A stretch of DNA of 20,801 bases from an uncultured Succinivibrio sp. (GCA_900767695.1 CAAGAC010000024.1:1-20801), one strand, 5' to 3'; numbered from the stretch's first letter, positions 8,446-15,856 are shown. The notes: generated by a model not told the origin, from the letters alone. Translations and numbers: made by a program.

Positions 8446-8489
8446 ATGCCTGCCTTTGCAATCTTTGCGCCCAGAGCGGCCGCCCGCCT

Positions 8490-8518
8490 ATTCTAACCCT
8501 TTATGGCAGATGCCAAAA
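8490..8518 (-). promoter_or_regulatory. Candidate promoter of the accD-led block
   Basis: On the minus strand a TAGAAT -10 (8495-8490) is preceded by TTTTGG/TTGGCA at 8518-8511, a weak -35. The -10 hexamer is identical to the one facing the other way at 8542-8547. A start near 8483 would leave a leader of about 40 nt before accD. TGGCA-GA-TGCCA (8504-8515) is a small dyad inside the promoter. Confidence 0.45.
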
Positions 8519-8522
8519 CCCC

Positions 8523-8547
8523 GCGCAGGCGCCGCCTGCGCTAGAAT
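8523..8547 (+). promoter_or_regulatory. Candidate gntR promoter with 19-bp operator palindrome
   Basis: GCGCAGGC (8523-8530), GCC, GCCTGCGC (8534-8541) is a perfect 8-3-8 dyad that ends one base before a TAGAAT -10 (8542-8547). It fills the -35/-10 spacer, where a bound protein would control the promoter directly. No good -35 is seen. The downstream GntR protein is the obvious candidate binder, but this is inference. Confidence 0.5.
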
Positions 8548-8598
8548 ATGCCCGGTGCGCCGCCTCGGGCGCAGTCAGATTGGAACCCCGGAAAGAAC

Positions 8599-9267
8599 AT
8601 GCCAACAGCGGACTTGAAGAAAGACATCGTATACCGTCGCATCAGGGAGCTCATCATCAGCGGCGCCGTCAGGATGGGAGCCAAGCTCTCCGAGGGGGCG
8701 CTCGAGGCCAGGCTGCACGCCAACAAGGCGCCGATCCGCGACGCGCTCAAGCGCCTGCAGGCCGAGCACCTGGTGCTGCGCCGCCCCAAGAGCGGCACCT
8801 ACGTCTTCACGCTCACCCCGGGCGAGCTTGACGATCTGCTGCACTTCCGCTTCACCATCGAGTCCGAGGCGCTCAAGCTCTCGCTCGCGCGCGAGCCGGT
8901 TCTCCTCTCGCGCGAGCTTGACATCGTGGTCGAGAGCATGGGCGAGAGCCTCGACGCCGGGAGGATCCAGGAGTACCTGAGGCTCGACTCGCGCTTCCAC
9001 GAGCTCATCGTCTCCCACTGCGGCAACCGCTACTTCATCGAGGCCTACACCCTGGCTTCGGCGCTGATGGACACCGTGCGCAACTGCCTGGGCACTAGCC
9101 CCGTGCACCTGCAGCGCTCCATAGGCGAGCACCAGCGCATGGCCGACGCCATCCGCTCGCGCAGCTTCGACGGCTTCATGCAGGTCTTCAGGACCCACGT
9201 GCTCGCCGAGGACGGTTCCTACTGGTCGGAAGAGAACGTGGGGGCGCAGCTCTCGGGGGAGGAGTGA
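8599..9267 (+). CDS. GntR-family transcriptional regulator, FCD (FadR) subfamily
   Basis: The 222-residue protein is a DNA-binding regulator. Residues 1-70 form a winged helix (LKKDIVYRRIRELIISG, APIRDALKRLQAEHLV, SGTYVF). Residues about 75-205 form an all-helical FCD ligand domain with the metal-binding set Asp130, His134, His178 and His200 (LDSRFHELI, GEHQRM, RTHV). The ATG at 8599 is preferred because GGAAAGA precedes it and homologues begin near the helix LKKDIV; the upstream ATG at 8548 would add 17 unlikely residues. The exporter gene overlaps its stop by one base, so the regulator probably controls that transporter. The ligand is unknown, perhaps a small organic acid. Confidence 0.92.
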   Translation: MPTADLKKDIVYRRIRELIISGAVRMGAKLSEGALEARLHANKAPIRDALKRLQAEHLVLRRPKSGTYVFTLTPGELDDLLHFRFTIESEALKLSLAREPVLLSRELDIVVESMGESLDAGRIQEYLRLDSRFHELIVSHCGNRYFIEAYTLASALMDTVRNCLGTSPVHLQRSIGEHQRMADAIRSRSFDGFMQVFRTHVLAEDGSYWSEENVGAQLSGEE

Positions 9268-10154
9268 TGGATCTCTACGGCCTCGGGCTCCTGCTGGGGC
9301 TCTTCGGCGCCGCCTGCCAGGCCGCCAACTATTCTTTTACAAAGGAGTGCCAGGAGAAGGCCGGGCTGCGGGGAATGAGGCTCCTCCTGTGCTCGCACGC
9401 CTTCATGTTCGCCGCGGCGGCCGTGCCCTTCATTCTCTGCGAGCACTGGAGGGCCTTTGACCAGGGAGTCGCGCTGCGGCTCCTGTGCATCATCGTCCCC
9501 TACTTCCTCGGCCAGTACTTCACCAACGCGGCGATCGCGGCCTCGGACTCCTCGGTGGTCTCGCCGCTCCTTACCGTCAAGATCCCGATCCTCGCGCTCA
9601 TATCGTTCCTCGCCATGGGCGACACCTTCACTCCAAGGCAGGTCACGGCCGCGCTTGCCATAGTCCTGATAGGGGTGCGCTTCTCCTGCATCTCGGGCAG
9701 GATAAGCCCAAGGCCGCTCCTCCTCACCGCGCTCGGCGCCCTCTGCTACTGCGCCTCCGACATCTCGATGGCCTACCTCATGCGCTATTTCGGCACGGCC
9801 GGGATCGAAAGCCGCGCCCAGCAGGTCTTCATGGGGATCACCTACGAGTACGTCGCCTGCGGCATCGCCGCGGCGCTGATGGCGCCCATCTTCCACGTCA
9901 AGGTGACGCTGCGCGGCACGGCCGCCACCTGGAAGATGGGCACGGCCTGGCTCCTCAGCATGGCCGGCATCGTCGGCTGCTTCAACCTCGACGGCGTGGT
10001 CGCCGGCAACATCGTGCAGTCGCTGCGCGCGGTCATCGGCGTCCTGATCGCCTACGTCTTCTACCGCAGGTACATCCAGAACCCGGGCAACTTCCGCCGC
10101 AAGCTCATAGCCTCCATGGGCATGATCGCCTGCGTCTGCCTCTACTACGCGTAA
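9267..10154 (+). CDS. EamA/DMT-superfamily membrane transporter
   Basis: The 295-residue, strongly hydrophobic protein has about ten membrane segments in two halves, the EamA pattern. Examples are LGLLLGLFGAACQAANYSF near the start and IVGCFNLDGVVAGNIVQSL and VIGVLIAYVFYRRYI in the second half. Members export or import metabolites such as amino acids or sugars; the substrate cannot be read from sequence. ATG at 9267 overlaps the regulator stop (TGATG), with GGGGGAGG just upstream; a GTG at 9264 is an alternative start. The regulator-transporter pair probably forms one transcript. Confidence 0.88.
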   Translation: MDLYGLGLLLGLFGAACQAANYSFTKECQEKAGLRGMRLLLCSHAFMFAAAAVPFILCEHWRAFDQGVALRLLCIIVPYFLGQYFTNAAIAASDSSVVSPLLTVKIPILALISFLAMGDTFTPRQVTAALAIVLIGVRFSCISGRISPRPLLLTALGALCYCASDISMAYLMRYFGTAGIESRAQQVFMGITYEYVACGIAAALMAPIFHVKVTLRGTAATWKMGTAWLLSMAGIVGCFNLDGVVAGNIVQSLRAVIGVLIAYVFYRRYIQNPGNFRRKLIASMGMIACVCLYYA

Positions 10155-10209
10155 GTGCAAATCCTCCCCTGCGCGGGGTATCATATAGGCGCCTCAAGGG
10201 CAGGCGGCC

Positions 10210-10232
10210 GCCGCGCCAGAACGCGCGGCTTT
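10210..10232 (+). terminator. Possible terminator after the EamA gene
   Basis: GCCGCGC (10210-10216) and GCGCGGC (10223-10229) form a 7-bp GC stem with a 6-nt loop followed by TTT. It lies 56 nt beyond the transporter stop. Confidence 0.45.
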
Positions 10233-10328
10233 CCCGGAAAACCAACGTGCCGCCTCAAGCAAAGTCACAATCGATGCGTGCTCCGGCGCGCTCCCGTGCA
10301 GGGCCATGCGTCCTGCCGCCATCTATAC

Positions 10329-10345
10329 CAGCCGCCATGCGGCTG
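10329..10345 (+). other. Leader hairpin just upstream of the corA ribosome site
   Basis: CAGCCG-CCATG-CGGCTG is a 6-bp perfect stem 5 nt before the GGGAGGA ribosome site (10351-10357). It may affect corA translation. Nothing resembling a known magnesium riboswitch is recognised in the leader. Confidence 0.35.
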
Positions 10346-10362
10346 TGAACGGGAGGACATCC

Positions 10363-11313
10363 ATGATCACTGCATGCCGCCTCAACGACGACGACACCCT
10401 GTCGCTTTTCACCGTAAGTCCCGGGCAGAGCCTGCCCTCGGAGGTCATATGGCTGGACGTCAACCAGCCTGACGACAAGGAGCGAGAATGGCTCGAGAAG
10501 CTCTTCGTCGAGGACGTGCCCGAGGAGGACGAGATGGACGACATCGAGTCCTCGTCCCGCTTCCGCATGGGCCCGGACGGCGTCCACATACTCTCGCTGT
10601 TCCCCCAGCGCCTGGCGAACGACACCCACGGCGTGAACATGTCCTTCACGATGCGCAAGAACCTGCTCATCTCCTTCCGCGAGGAGGACGTCTCGATAGT
10701 GAGGCTCCTGCGCTTCTACATCAGGCACAACAAGGCCGACATCCGATCCTCGCTCGACGTCCTTCTGAAGCTCCAGGACCTCAAGGTCGACCAGCTCTCC
10801 GATCTCATCGAGGACGCGTACAGCACCCTCGACGAGACTGCCGATCAGATCATCGACGAGGAGCACGTCGAGGAGATCCTCCACGAGCTCATCAACCAGG
10901 AGGAGCAGAACTCCCAGATCCTGCAGGCCCTCTACGACACCCGCCGCGCGCTTAGGTTTGTGAAGAAGACCTTCGAGACCACGCTCGACGACCGCCAGGA
11001 GCGCGGCATCGACGAGGTGCTCACCGACATCGAATCCATCCTCCCGCACACCCAGTTCCTGGCCAACAAGATAAACTTCCAGCTCGAGGCCTCGATGGGC
11101 TACACGAACCACAAGCAGAACAAGATCATCAAGATCTTCTCGGTCGCCGCGGTCGTGTTCATGCCGCCCACCTGGATAGCGTCAGTCTACGGCATGAACT
11201 TCAAGCACATACCCGAGCTCTCCTGGGTGTGGGGCTACCCGTTCTCGATAGGCCTGATGGCGGTCTCGGCCCTGCTCACCTACCTGTTCTTCAAGAAGCG
11301 CGGCTGGCTGTAA
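10363..11313 (+). CDS. corA: Magnesium/cobalt transporter CorA
   Basis: CorA is a homopentameric inner-membrane channel for Mg2+ influx (also Co2+, Ni2+). The 316-residue protein is close to E. coli CorA: an acidic, helical cytoplasmic domain (DIESSSRFRM, LLKLQDLKVDQLSDLIEDAY, DIESILPHTQFLANKINF) and two C-terminal helices joined by the signature YGMNF (GMN at 277-279). TM1 is about 254-275 and TM2 about 296-312, ending in FFKKRGWL. GGGAGGA at 10351-10357 selects the ATG at 10363 over an upstream ATG at 10306. A GC-rich hairpin encloses its stop codon. Confidence 0.96.
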   Translation: MITACRLNDDDTLSLFTVSPGQSLPSEVIWLDVNQPDDKEREWLEKLFVEDVPEEDEMDDIESSSRFRMGPDGVHILSLFPQRLANDTHGVNMSFTMRKNLLISFREEDVSIVRLLRFYIRHNKADIRSSLDVLLKLQDLKVDQLSDLIEDAYSTLDETADQIIDEEHVEEILHELINQEEQNSQILQALYDTRRALRFVKKTFETTLDDRQERGIDEVLTDIESILPHTQFLANKINFQLEASMGYTNHKQNKIIKIFSVAAVVFMPPTWIASVYGMNFKHIPELSWVWGYPFSIGLMAVSALLTYLFFKKRGWL

Positions 11314-11323
11314 GCAGCCGCGC
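11298..11323 (+). terminator. Hairpin enclosing the corA stop codon
   Basis: GCGCGGCTG (11298-11306) pairs with CAGCCGCGC (11315-11323). The 8-nt loop contains the TAA stop (11311-11313). No T-run follows. A second small hairpin (CGGCCA-AA-TGGCCG, 11325-11338) comes next. Together they could attenuate transcription into lysR. Confidence 0.45.
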
Positions 11324-11362
11324 CCGGCCAAATGGCCGCCATGACCCCCGGAGGATCAAGAA

Positions 11363-12316
11363 ATGACGCTCCAGCAGATGCGCTACGCGCTTGCAATCTG
11401 CGACTGCGGATCCCTGAACAAGGCATCCCAGTCGCTCTACGTCGCCCAGCCCTCGCTCTCGTCCGCGCTCTCGCAGCTTGAGGACGAGCTTGGCATCACC
11501 ATCTTCACGCGCACCCCGCGCGGCGTGACCCCGACGGCAGAGGGCGCGGAGTTCCTCGCCTACGCCCGCCAGCTCTACGCCGAGTACAAGAGCCTCATGG
11601 ACAAGTACAAGGGAGGCAAGGGAGTGAGGCGCAAGTTTGGGGTCTCGACCCAGCACTACTCCTTTGCCGTGAAGTCCTTCGTGGAGATGGTCAAGCGCTG
11701 GAACACCAGCGAGTACGACTTCGCGCTGCGCGAGACCACCACGCTGCGCGCCATCGAGGACGCGGCCTCGCTGCGCTCGGAGATAGGGATCATCTACCTG
11801 AGCGACTTCAACCGCAGCGCCATCGGCAAGATCCTGCGCTCGAAGGACCTCTCGTTCACGCCGATGTGCAGGTGCCGCACCTACGTCTACCTCTACAAGG
11901 GCCATCCTCTTGCCAAGGAGAAGTCCATCAGCCTCTCGATGCTCGCCCCCTACCCCAACCTCTCCTTCGAGCAGGGCGACAGCGGGACCTTCTACCTTGC
12001 CGAGGAGATCTTCTCCACGAACGACTACGACCGCCAGATCATGGTCACCGACCGCGCGACCATGGTGAACCTGATGATCGGCCTGAACGGCTACACGCTG
12101 TGCTCGGGGATCTTCTGCGAGGAGCTCAACGGCTCGGACTACACCGCCGTGCCCTTCCACAACGAGGATCCCTCAAAGAGCGACATCATGGAGATCGGCT
12201 ACATCTCAAAGAAGGGACTGGCCAAGAGCCCGCTTGCCAGCGAGTACGTGAAGCTTATGGAGGATTACCTCTCAGGCGATCCCCACGCATCGCCTGCAGG
12301 CGGGGATCAGGAATAA
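11363..12316 (+). CDS. LysR-family transcriptional regulator
   Basis: The 317-residue protein has an N-terminal winged helix typical of LysR proteins: LQQMRYALAICDCGSLNKA, then AQPSLSSALSQLEDELG, then FTRTPRGVTPTAEG. A periplasmic-binding-protein-like effector domain follows, roughly 90-300. GGAGGA about 8 nt before the ATG at 11363 supports the start. The gene lies 49 nt after corA on the same strand and ends at a large palindrome. LysR genes often regulate a divergent neighbour, but none is present, so the target is unknown. Control of corA is possible but unsupported. Confidence 0.93.
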   Translation: MTLQQMRYALAICDCGSLNKASQSLYVAQPSLSSALSQLEDELGITIFTRTPRGVTPTAEGAEFLAYARQLYAEYKSLMDKYKGGKGVRRKFGVSTQHYSFAVKSFVEMVKRWNTSEYDFALRETTTLRAIEDAASLRSEIGIIYLSDFNRSAIGKILRSKDLSFTPMCRCRTYVYLYKGHPLAKEKSISLSMLAPYPNLSFEQGDSGTFYLAEEIFSTNDYDRQIMVTDRATMVNLMIGLNGYTLCSGIFCEELNGSDYTAVPFHNEDPSKSDIMEIGYISKKGLAKSPLASEYVKLMEDYLSGDPHASPAGGDQE

Positions 12317-12335
12317 GGAGGGGATTGAGGCCCTG

Positions 12336-12367
12336 GCGGAACGCCCCGGCATGCCGGGGCGTTCCGC
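12336..12367. terminator. Bidirectional terminator-like 32-bp perfect palindrome
   Basis: The left arm GCGGAACGCCCCGGC (12336-12350) and its exact complement (12353-12367) surround AT, so all 32 bp are palindromic. It sits between the convergent lysR and Nudix genes, where it can end transcription from both sides. There is no clear T-run, so termination strength is uncertain. Confidence 0.7.
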
Positions 12368-12371
12368 GCTG

Positions 12372-12911
12372 TCAGTCCTGGGATTTCACGAGGCCGCGCT
12401 CGCGGGCGCGCCTTAGGATCTCGCGGAAGGCTATCTGCGAGTCCCAGGTGCAGGAGCCGAGAAGGCGCGAGAGCTCGCCTTCCGTCAGCATCATGATCCC
12501 CATGACCTCCTCCCTCTGCCTCACGGTCTCCCTGCCGCTTCTGGCAAGGTAAAGGTAGGCGTAGAGGAAGTGGACCCCGTCGCGGTAGGGAAGGCGCATC
12601 TTGCCGAGGGGAGTGAACGAGCCCTCGGGATCGGAGGCGTCAAGGCGCACCTCCTCCATGAGTTCGCGAGCAGCGCTCTCGTCGGGCTTCTCGCCGTGCT
12701 GCATCACGCCGCCGACCACCGCGTCGAAGAGCCCCGGGGCGTAGTCCTTGGCTAGCGTGCGCAGCTCTACAAGGAAGCGTCCTGACGGATCCATGACCGC
12801 GATGTAGGAGGCGCGGTGCGCCAGGTGACGCTCGCGCATCACGTGGCGCTCGACCGTGTCCACCACCTCGTCGTTCTCGTCCACCACATCCACAAGCTCG
12901 TTTGCAGCCAT
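12372..12911 (-). CDS. Nudix hydrolase, YfcD-like
   Basis: The protein probably hydrolyses a nucleoside-diphosphate-linked substrate that is not known. The 179 residues resemble E. coli YfcD: ELVDVVDENDEVVD, then HLAHRASYIAVMD, then KDYAPGLFDAVVGGVM. The Nudix box is G68-x5-E74-x7-R82-E83-L-M-E86-E87-V-R89-L90. All catalytic Glu residues are kept, but the glycine normally before the final hydrophobic residue is Arg89. GGAGGA at 12920-12915 decides for the ATG at 12911; the frame extends to 13046 but that part is GC-driven and lacks a start signal. The substrate and role are unknown. Confidence 0.88.
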   Translation of the reverse strand: MAANELVDVVDENDEVVDTVERHVMRERHLAHRASYIAVMDPSGRFLVELRTLAKDYAPGLFDAVVGGVMQHGEKPDESAARELMEEVRLDASDPEGSFTPLGKMRLPYRDGVHFLYAYLYLARSGRETVRQREEVMGIMMLTEGELSRLLGSCTWDSQIAFREILRRARERGLVKSQD

Positions 12912-12932
12912 CAAATCCTCCAAGGCGCATAA

Positions 12933-12957
12933 AGGCGCGGGGAAGCCCCCCGCGCCT
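12933..12957 (-). terminator. GC-rich hairpin in the Nudix leader
   Basis: AGGCGCGGGG (12933-12942) and CCCCGCGCCT (12948-12957) form a 10-bp stem with a 5-nt loop. On the minus strand it is followed by TTTAT. It lies 21 nt before the Nudix start codon, so it may be a second terminator for the upstream operon or an attenuator in the Nudix leader. Confidence 0.5.
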
Positions 12958-13045
12958 CCAATTCTCCCACAAATCCCAAGCTCAAGCCCCTGCCCTCGCT
13001 GGACAGGTCCAATGCGGAGGATGGCGGATCCATGGCCCCTGCCCA

Positions 13046-13077
13046 TGCAAAAGCCTCCATCGCAGGGTGGAGGCTTT
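13046..13077 (-). terminator. Terminator of the P-type ATPase operon
   Basis: AAAGCCTCCA (13050-13059) and TGGAGGCTTT (13068-13077) form a 10-bp stem with an 8-nt loop. Read on the minus strand it is followed by a short T-run (TTTT, counting the end of the stem). It lies 31 nt past the last gene of the operon. Confidence 0.75.
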
Positions 13078-13108
13078 ATGTCGCGGCCTGGGGCCGCAGG
13101 ATGGCGCC

Positions 13109-13312
13109 TTACTTGGCGGAGTCCTCGGACGCTGGCTCCGCGGCGGCCTCGGCAGGCTCGCTCTTCTTGAAGCGGCTTGCGAAGTCGGAGACGGTCTTCT
13201 CCAGCGCGCGCGGGTTGATCTTCTTCTCGGCGACGAGCTTGTAGCCGACGGCACCGACGAGGACGCCTGCCGCGAAGGCGATGACGCCATTGGAGGTTAT
13301 GAAGTTGAGCAT
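13109..13312 (-). CDS. Small one-TM protein, DUF6110-like (copy 2)
   Basis: The 67-residue protein has one N-terminal membrane helix with a glycine-zipper pattern (FAAGVLVGAVGYKL) and a charged soluble tail ending in Ala/Glu-rich sequence. It is a paralogue of the gene just upstream: both begin M-x-x-FIT, share FAAGV-x-x-GA-x-G, and even have similar ribosome sites. The ATG at 13312 follows GGGAGAAAAGGAA; an ATG at 13339 would place that purine-rich ribosome site inside the coding region. I recall such proteins next to P-type ATPases under the name DUF6110. An accessory role for the ATPase is inferred from the operon. Confidence 0.82.
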   Translation of the reverse strand: MLNFITSNGVIAFAAGVLVGAVGYKLVAEKKINPRALEKTVSDFASRFKKSEPAEAAAEPASEDSAK

Positions 13313-13342
13313 TTCCTTTTCTCCCTTTGTTCCTGTCATGGA

Positions 13343-13600
13343 TTACTTGTTCTTGGCCTGGATGTCGGCGATGAGATCCTCAAGGCGCTCCTTCTGGCTC
13401 TCGAGCTCCTCTAGGGTCAGCTCGGTGTCCTCCTTCGCGCTCTCCTGAGAGGCGCCGCCGAGGATGCCGCCTGCGCGCAGGCCGCGAAGCCTCGCGTTGA
13501 TCTCGGCCTCATGCTGCCTGTAGTACCTGGCGCCAATGGCGCCTGCGATCACGCCTGCGGCAAAGCCGAGGACGGTGGTGCGGGTTATGAAGCTGAACAT
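13343..13600 (-). CDS. Small one-TM protein, DUF6110-like (copy 1)
   Basis: The 85-residue protein has an N-terminal membrane helix (residues about 5-25, FAAGVIAGAIGARYY) and a longer soluble part. Its C-terminal third (TELTLEELESQKERLEDLI) looks like a helix able to form a coiled coil. The start at 13600 follows GGAGAAAAAGGAAA; the frame extends to 13648 without a better start. It lies 54 nt after the ATPase stop and 30 nt before its shorter paralogue. No Cys and only one His are present, so direct metal binding by thiols is excluded. Confidence 0.82.
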   Translation of the reverse strand: MFSFITRTTVLGFAAGVIAGAIGARYYRQHEAEINARLRGLRAGGILGGASQESAKEDTELTLEELESQKERLEDLIADIQAKNK

Positions 13601-13654
13601 TTTCCTTTTTCTCCTAAAACCGGGAGCTCGCGCCCCCTTCCTGTTCAAAATTCC

Positions 13655-15817
13655 CTACTGCGCAGCCTGCTGGCGCTTTTTTGGCTCGATGAGCACGCGC
13701 GCCGAGTTGAGAACCACGCCTAAAGTCGAGGCGTTGTGCACGACCGAGGCCCAGAGCGGGGTGATCATGCCAAGCGCGCCCATCATCATCGCGATGGTGT
13801 TGACCGCGATGGTCACGCGGAAATTCTCGTGCACGAGCTTCATGGTCTTGCGGCCGATGCCGATGAACTCGGGGAGCTTGAGCGGATCCTCGGAATTGAT
13901 GGTCACGTCCGCCGACTCCATCGCGGTGTCGGTGCAGCCGGTGCCCATCGCGACGCCGATGTCGGCGTAGGCGAGCGCCGGAGCGTCGTTGATGCCATCG
14001 CCGACCATCAGAACATTGCCAAGGCTCTGGGCCCTCGCGACATACGAGGCCTTGTCCTCGGGCATGACCTCGGCGCGGTAGTCGTCAAGGCCGAGGCTCC
14101 CGGCGATGGCCGCGGCTACATCCTTGTTGTCGCCGGTGAGCATCGTGATCTCCTCAACCCCGCCGTAGCGCAGGCGGTTTATGGCGCGCTTGAAGTCGTC
14201 GCGGATGGGATCGTCTATCTCGATGACGCCAAGGAGCCTCCCAGCCCCGGAGACGTAGATGAACGATCCGGTGGGGCTGGTGCGCGCGGCGTCGAACATG
14301 CCGCGGATGCGGTGCTCCTGCATGAAGGTGCGGGAGCCGACCAGCACCGCACCGCCGTTGAAGCCCTCGGTCTTGCCGATGTGGGCGAGGATCCCGCGGG
14401 CGACCACGGTGGTGGTGTCCTTGTGCTCTGGCACCTCGAGCTTGCGGCGCTTGACCTCGTTGAGGATGGAGACTGCCATCGGGTGCTTCGAGTGCATCTC
14501 GGCCGAGGCTGCCAGGCGCAGCACGGTGCCCGCGTCGACTCCCTTGGCTGTCTGAATGTTCACGACCGCGGGCCTGCCGCGGGTGATGGTGCCGGTCTTG
14601 TCGAGGATCACGGTGTCGATGCCAGCCGCGGCCTCGATGAAGCTTCCGCCCTTGACCAGGATGCCGGCCTTGGCCGCGCGGCTGATCGCCGCCGAGATGG
14701 CCGTCGCGGTCGAGAGCTTTAGGCCGCATGAGAAGTCGATGAAGAGCATGTTGAGCACGCGCTGGATGTCGCGCGTCGCCGCATAGACTATGACCGCGGC
14801 GAGGAACGAGACCGGCACGAGCGCGGTGGCCATGGTGTCGGCGTAGTTCTGCACCGGGGCGCGGCGGTTGTTCGCGTCCTCGACCATGTGCACGATGCGC
14901 GCAAGCGAGGTGTCGTCGCCGACGCGCTCGACTCGCAGCGTGAGATCTCCAAGGCTCACCACGGTGCCCGCGTAGGCGCGGTCGCCCTTCTTCTTGGCGG
15001 CGGGCACGCTCTCGCCGGTGATCGCGGCCTGATCGACCGCGGCCTGGCCTGCGATGACCTCGCCGTCGACGCAGATCTTCTCGCCGGTGTGGACGGTGAC
15101 CACCATGCCGGGCCTGACCTGCTCGATGGGAACCTTGCGCTCGACTCCGCCCTCGCCGACTACCCAGACGTCGCGGACGTCGAGGTCGACCAGCTTCTTG
15201 ATGTTGCTGCGGGCGCGGCGCGCGGCGTAGGTGGTGAGCATCTCGGCGCAGTTTGAAAGGGTGAGCAGCGTCAGGCTCGACTCGGGCTTGCCGGCCGCGA
15301 CCGAGGCGAGCACCGCGGTCACGGTGAGGGTGTCGGCGTTGGGCTTGCGCTTCCTGACGGCCCCGCCGATGCCGGACTTGAGCAGGTTCGAGGCCATGAC
15401 GAGCACTGCCGCCGAGCGCAGGAGCCTCGTGGTTGCAAAAGTAGCTGGGGCGAGGCGCTTCATCGCCTCGAAGAACACGAAGAAGCCTAGCGAGACCAGA
15501 GCCGCGGTGCGGTGGGACTTGAAGTCGCCCTCGATGTCGGCCTCCTTTTGCTCGTCCTTCTTTGGAAGCAGCATGCCAGCAGAGTTCCTGGCGATGTCGG
15601 CGCCGCCTGAGATGATCCTCTGGCCGAGGATTTTCGATAGGCACAAGAGCGCCCCGGCCTTCTCCGCCCTGCCGCCGTTTAGGAAGGTGATCTTGGCAAA
15701 GCCGTCGCCCAGCACCGCGGACACCACGCCCGGGCAGGCGCGAAGCCTCGCCTCCGCCTCGGCGCACTCGTTGTAGCCGAGCTTGCGCGCAGGAAGCGGG
15801 ATCCTTGTTGTTATCAT
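13655..15817 (-). CDS. P1B-type heavy-metal-translocating ATPase, CtpC-like, with FSC in place of CPC
   Basis: The 720-residue pump moves a metal ion across the inner membrane using ATP. All catalytic motifs are present: TGES 267-270, DKTGT 406-410 with phospho-Asp406, HP at 445-446, TGDN 561-564 and GDGINDAP 606-613, plus HNAST 694-698 in the last membrane pair. Residues 1-70 form an HMA-like domain without CXXC. The membrane motif before DKTGT, normally CPC, reads DFSCGLKLST (361-370), so only the second Cys remains and the Pro is Ser. From memory, the sequence around RAEVMPEDK and the HMA-like N-terminus are closest to mycobacterial CtpC. The ion is unknown. GGAGGAG precedes the ATG. Confidence 0.93.
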   Translation of the reverse strand: MITTRIPLPARKLGYNECAEAEARLRACPGVVSAVLGDGFAKITFLNGGRAEKAGALLCLSKILGQRIISGGADIARNSAGMLLPKKDEQKEADIEGDFKSHRTAALVSLGFFVFFEAMKRLAPATFATTRLLRSAAVLVMASNLLKSGIGGAVRKRKPNADTLTVTAVLASVAAGKPESSLTLLTLSNCAEMLTTYAARRARSNIKKLVDLDVRDVWVVGEGGVERKVPIEQVRPGMVVTVHTGEKICVDGEVIAGQAAVDQAAITGESVPAAKKKGDRAYAGTVVSLGDLTLRVERVGDDTSLARIVHMVEDANNRRAPVQNYADTMATALVPVSFLAAVIVYAATRDIQRVLNMLFIDFSCGLKLSTATAISAAISRAAKAGILVKGGSFIEAAAGIDTVILDKTGTITRGRPAVVNIQTAKGVDAGTVLRLAASAEMHSKHPMAVSILNEVKRRKLEVPEHKDTTTVVARGILAHIGKTEGFNGGAVLVGSRTFMQEHRIRGMFDAARTSPTGSFIYVSGAGRLLGVIEIDDPIRDDFKRAINRLRYGGVEEITMLTGDNKDVAAAIAGSLGLDDYRAEVMPEDKASYVARAQSLGNVLMVGDGINDAPALAYADIGVAMGTGCTDTAMESADVTINSEDPLKLPEFIGIGRKTMKLVHENFRVTIAVNTIAMMMGALGMITPLWASVVHNASTLGVVLNSARVLIEPKKRQQAAQ

Positions 15818-15833
15818 TTTCTCCTCCTCGTCA

Positions 15834-15856
15834 GCCCGGGCTTTTCCGGCCCGGGC
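15834..15856. other. Intra-operon hairpin before the ATPase gene
   Basis: GCCCGGGC (15834-15841) and GCCCGGGC (15849-15856) form an 8-bp stem with a 7-nt loop in the 45-nt gap between the HMA_2/TM gene and the ATPase gene. It may set a processing or partial-termination point that changes the ratio of the two parts of the operon. Confidence 0.45.

Noticed and set aside
9219..10184. 321-codon minus-strand frame opposite the EamA gene
   Set aside because: Its product is highly charged and repetitive (His/Asp/Glu/Arg), the mirror of a hydrophobic membrane protein.
10155..10362. Magnesium riboswitch (M-box or mgtA-type) upstream of corA
   Set aside because: The only structures seen are two short hairpins; none of the conserved riboswitch elements is recognisable.
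12912..13046. N-terminal extension of the Nudix protein
   Set aside because: GGAGGA before the ATG at 12911 and alignment with YfcD support the shorter form; the extension crosses a 10-bp stem hairpin.
14154..15767. 537-codon minus-strand frame in another phase of the ATPase gene
   Set aside because: It is an Arg/His/Gly-rich out-of-frame translation; the ATPase frame carries all P-type motifs.
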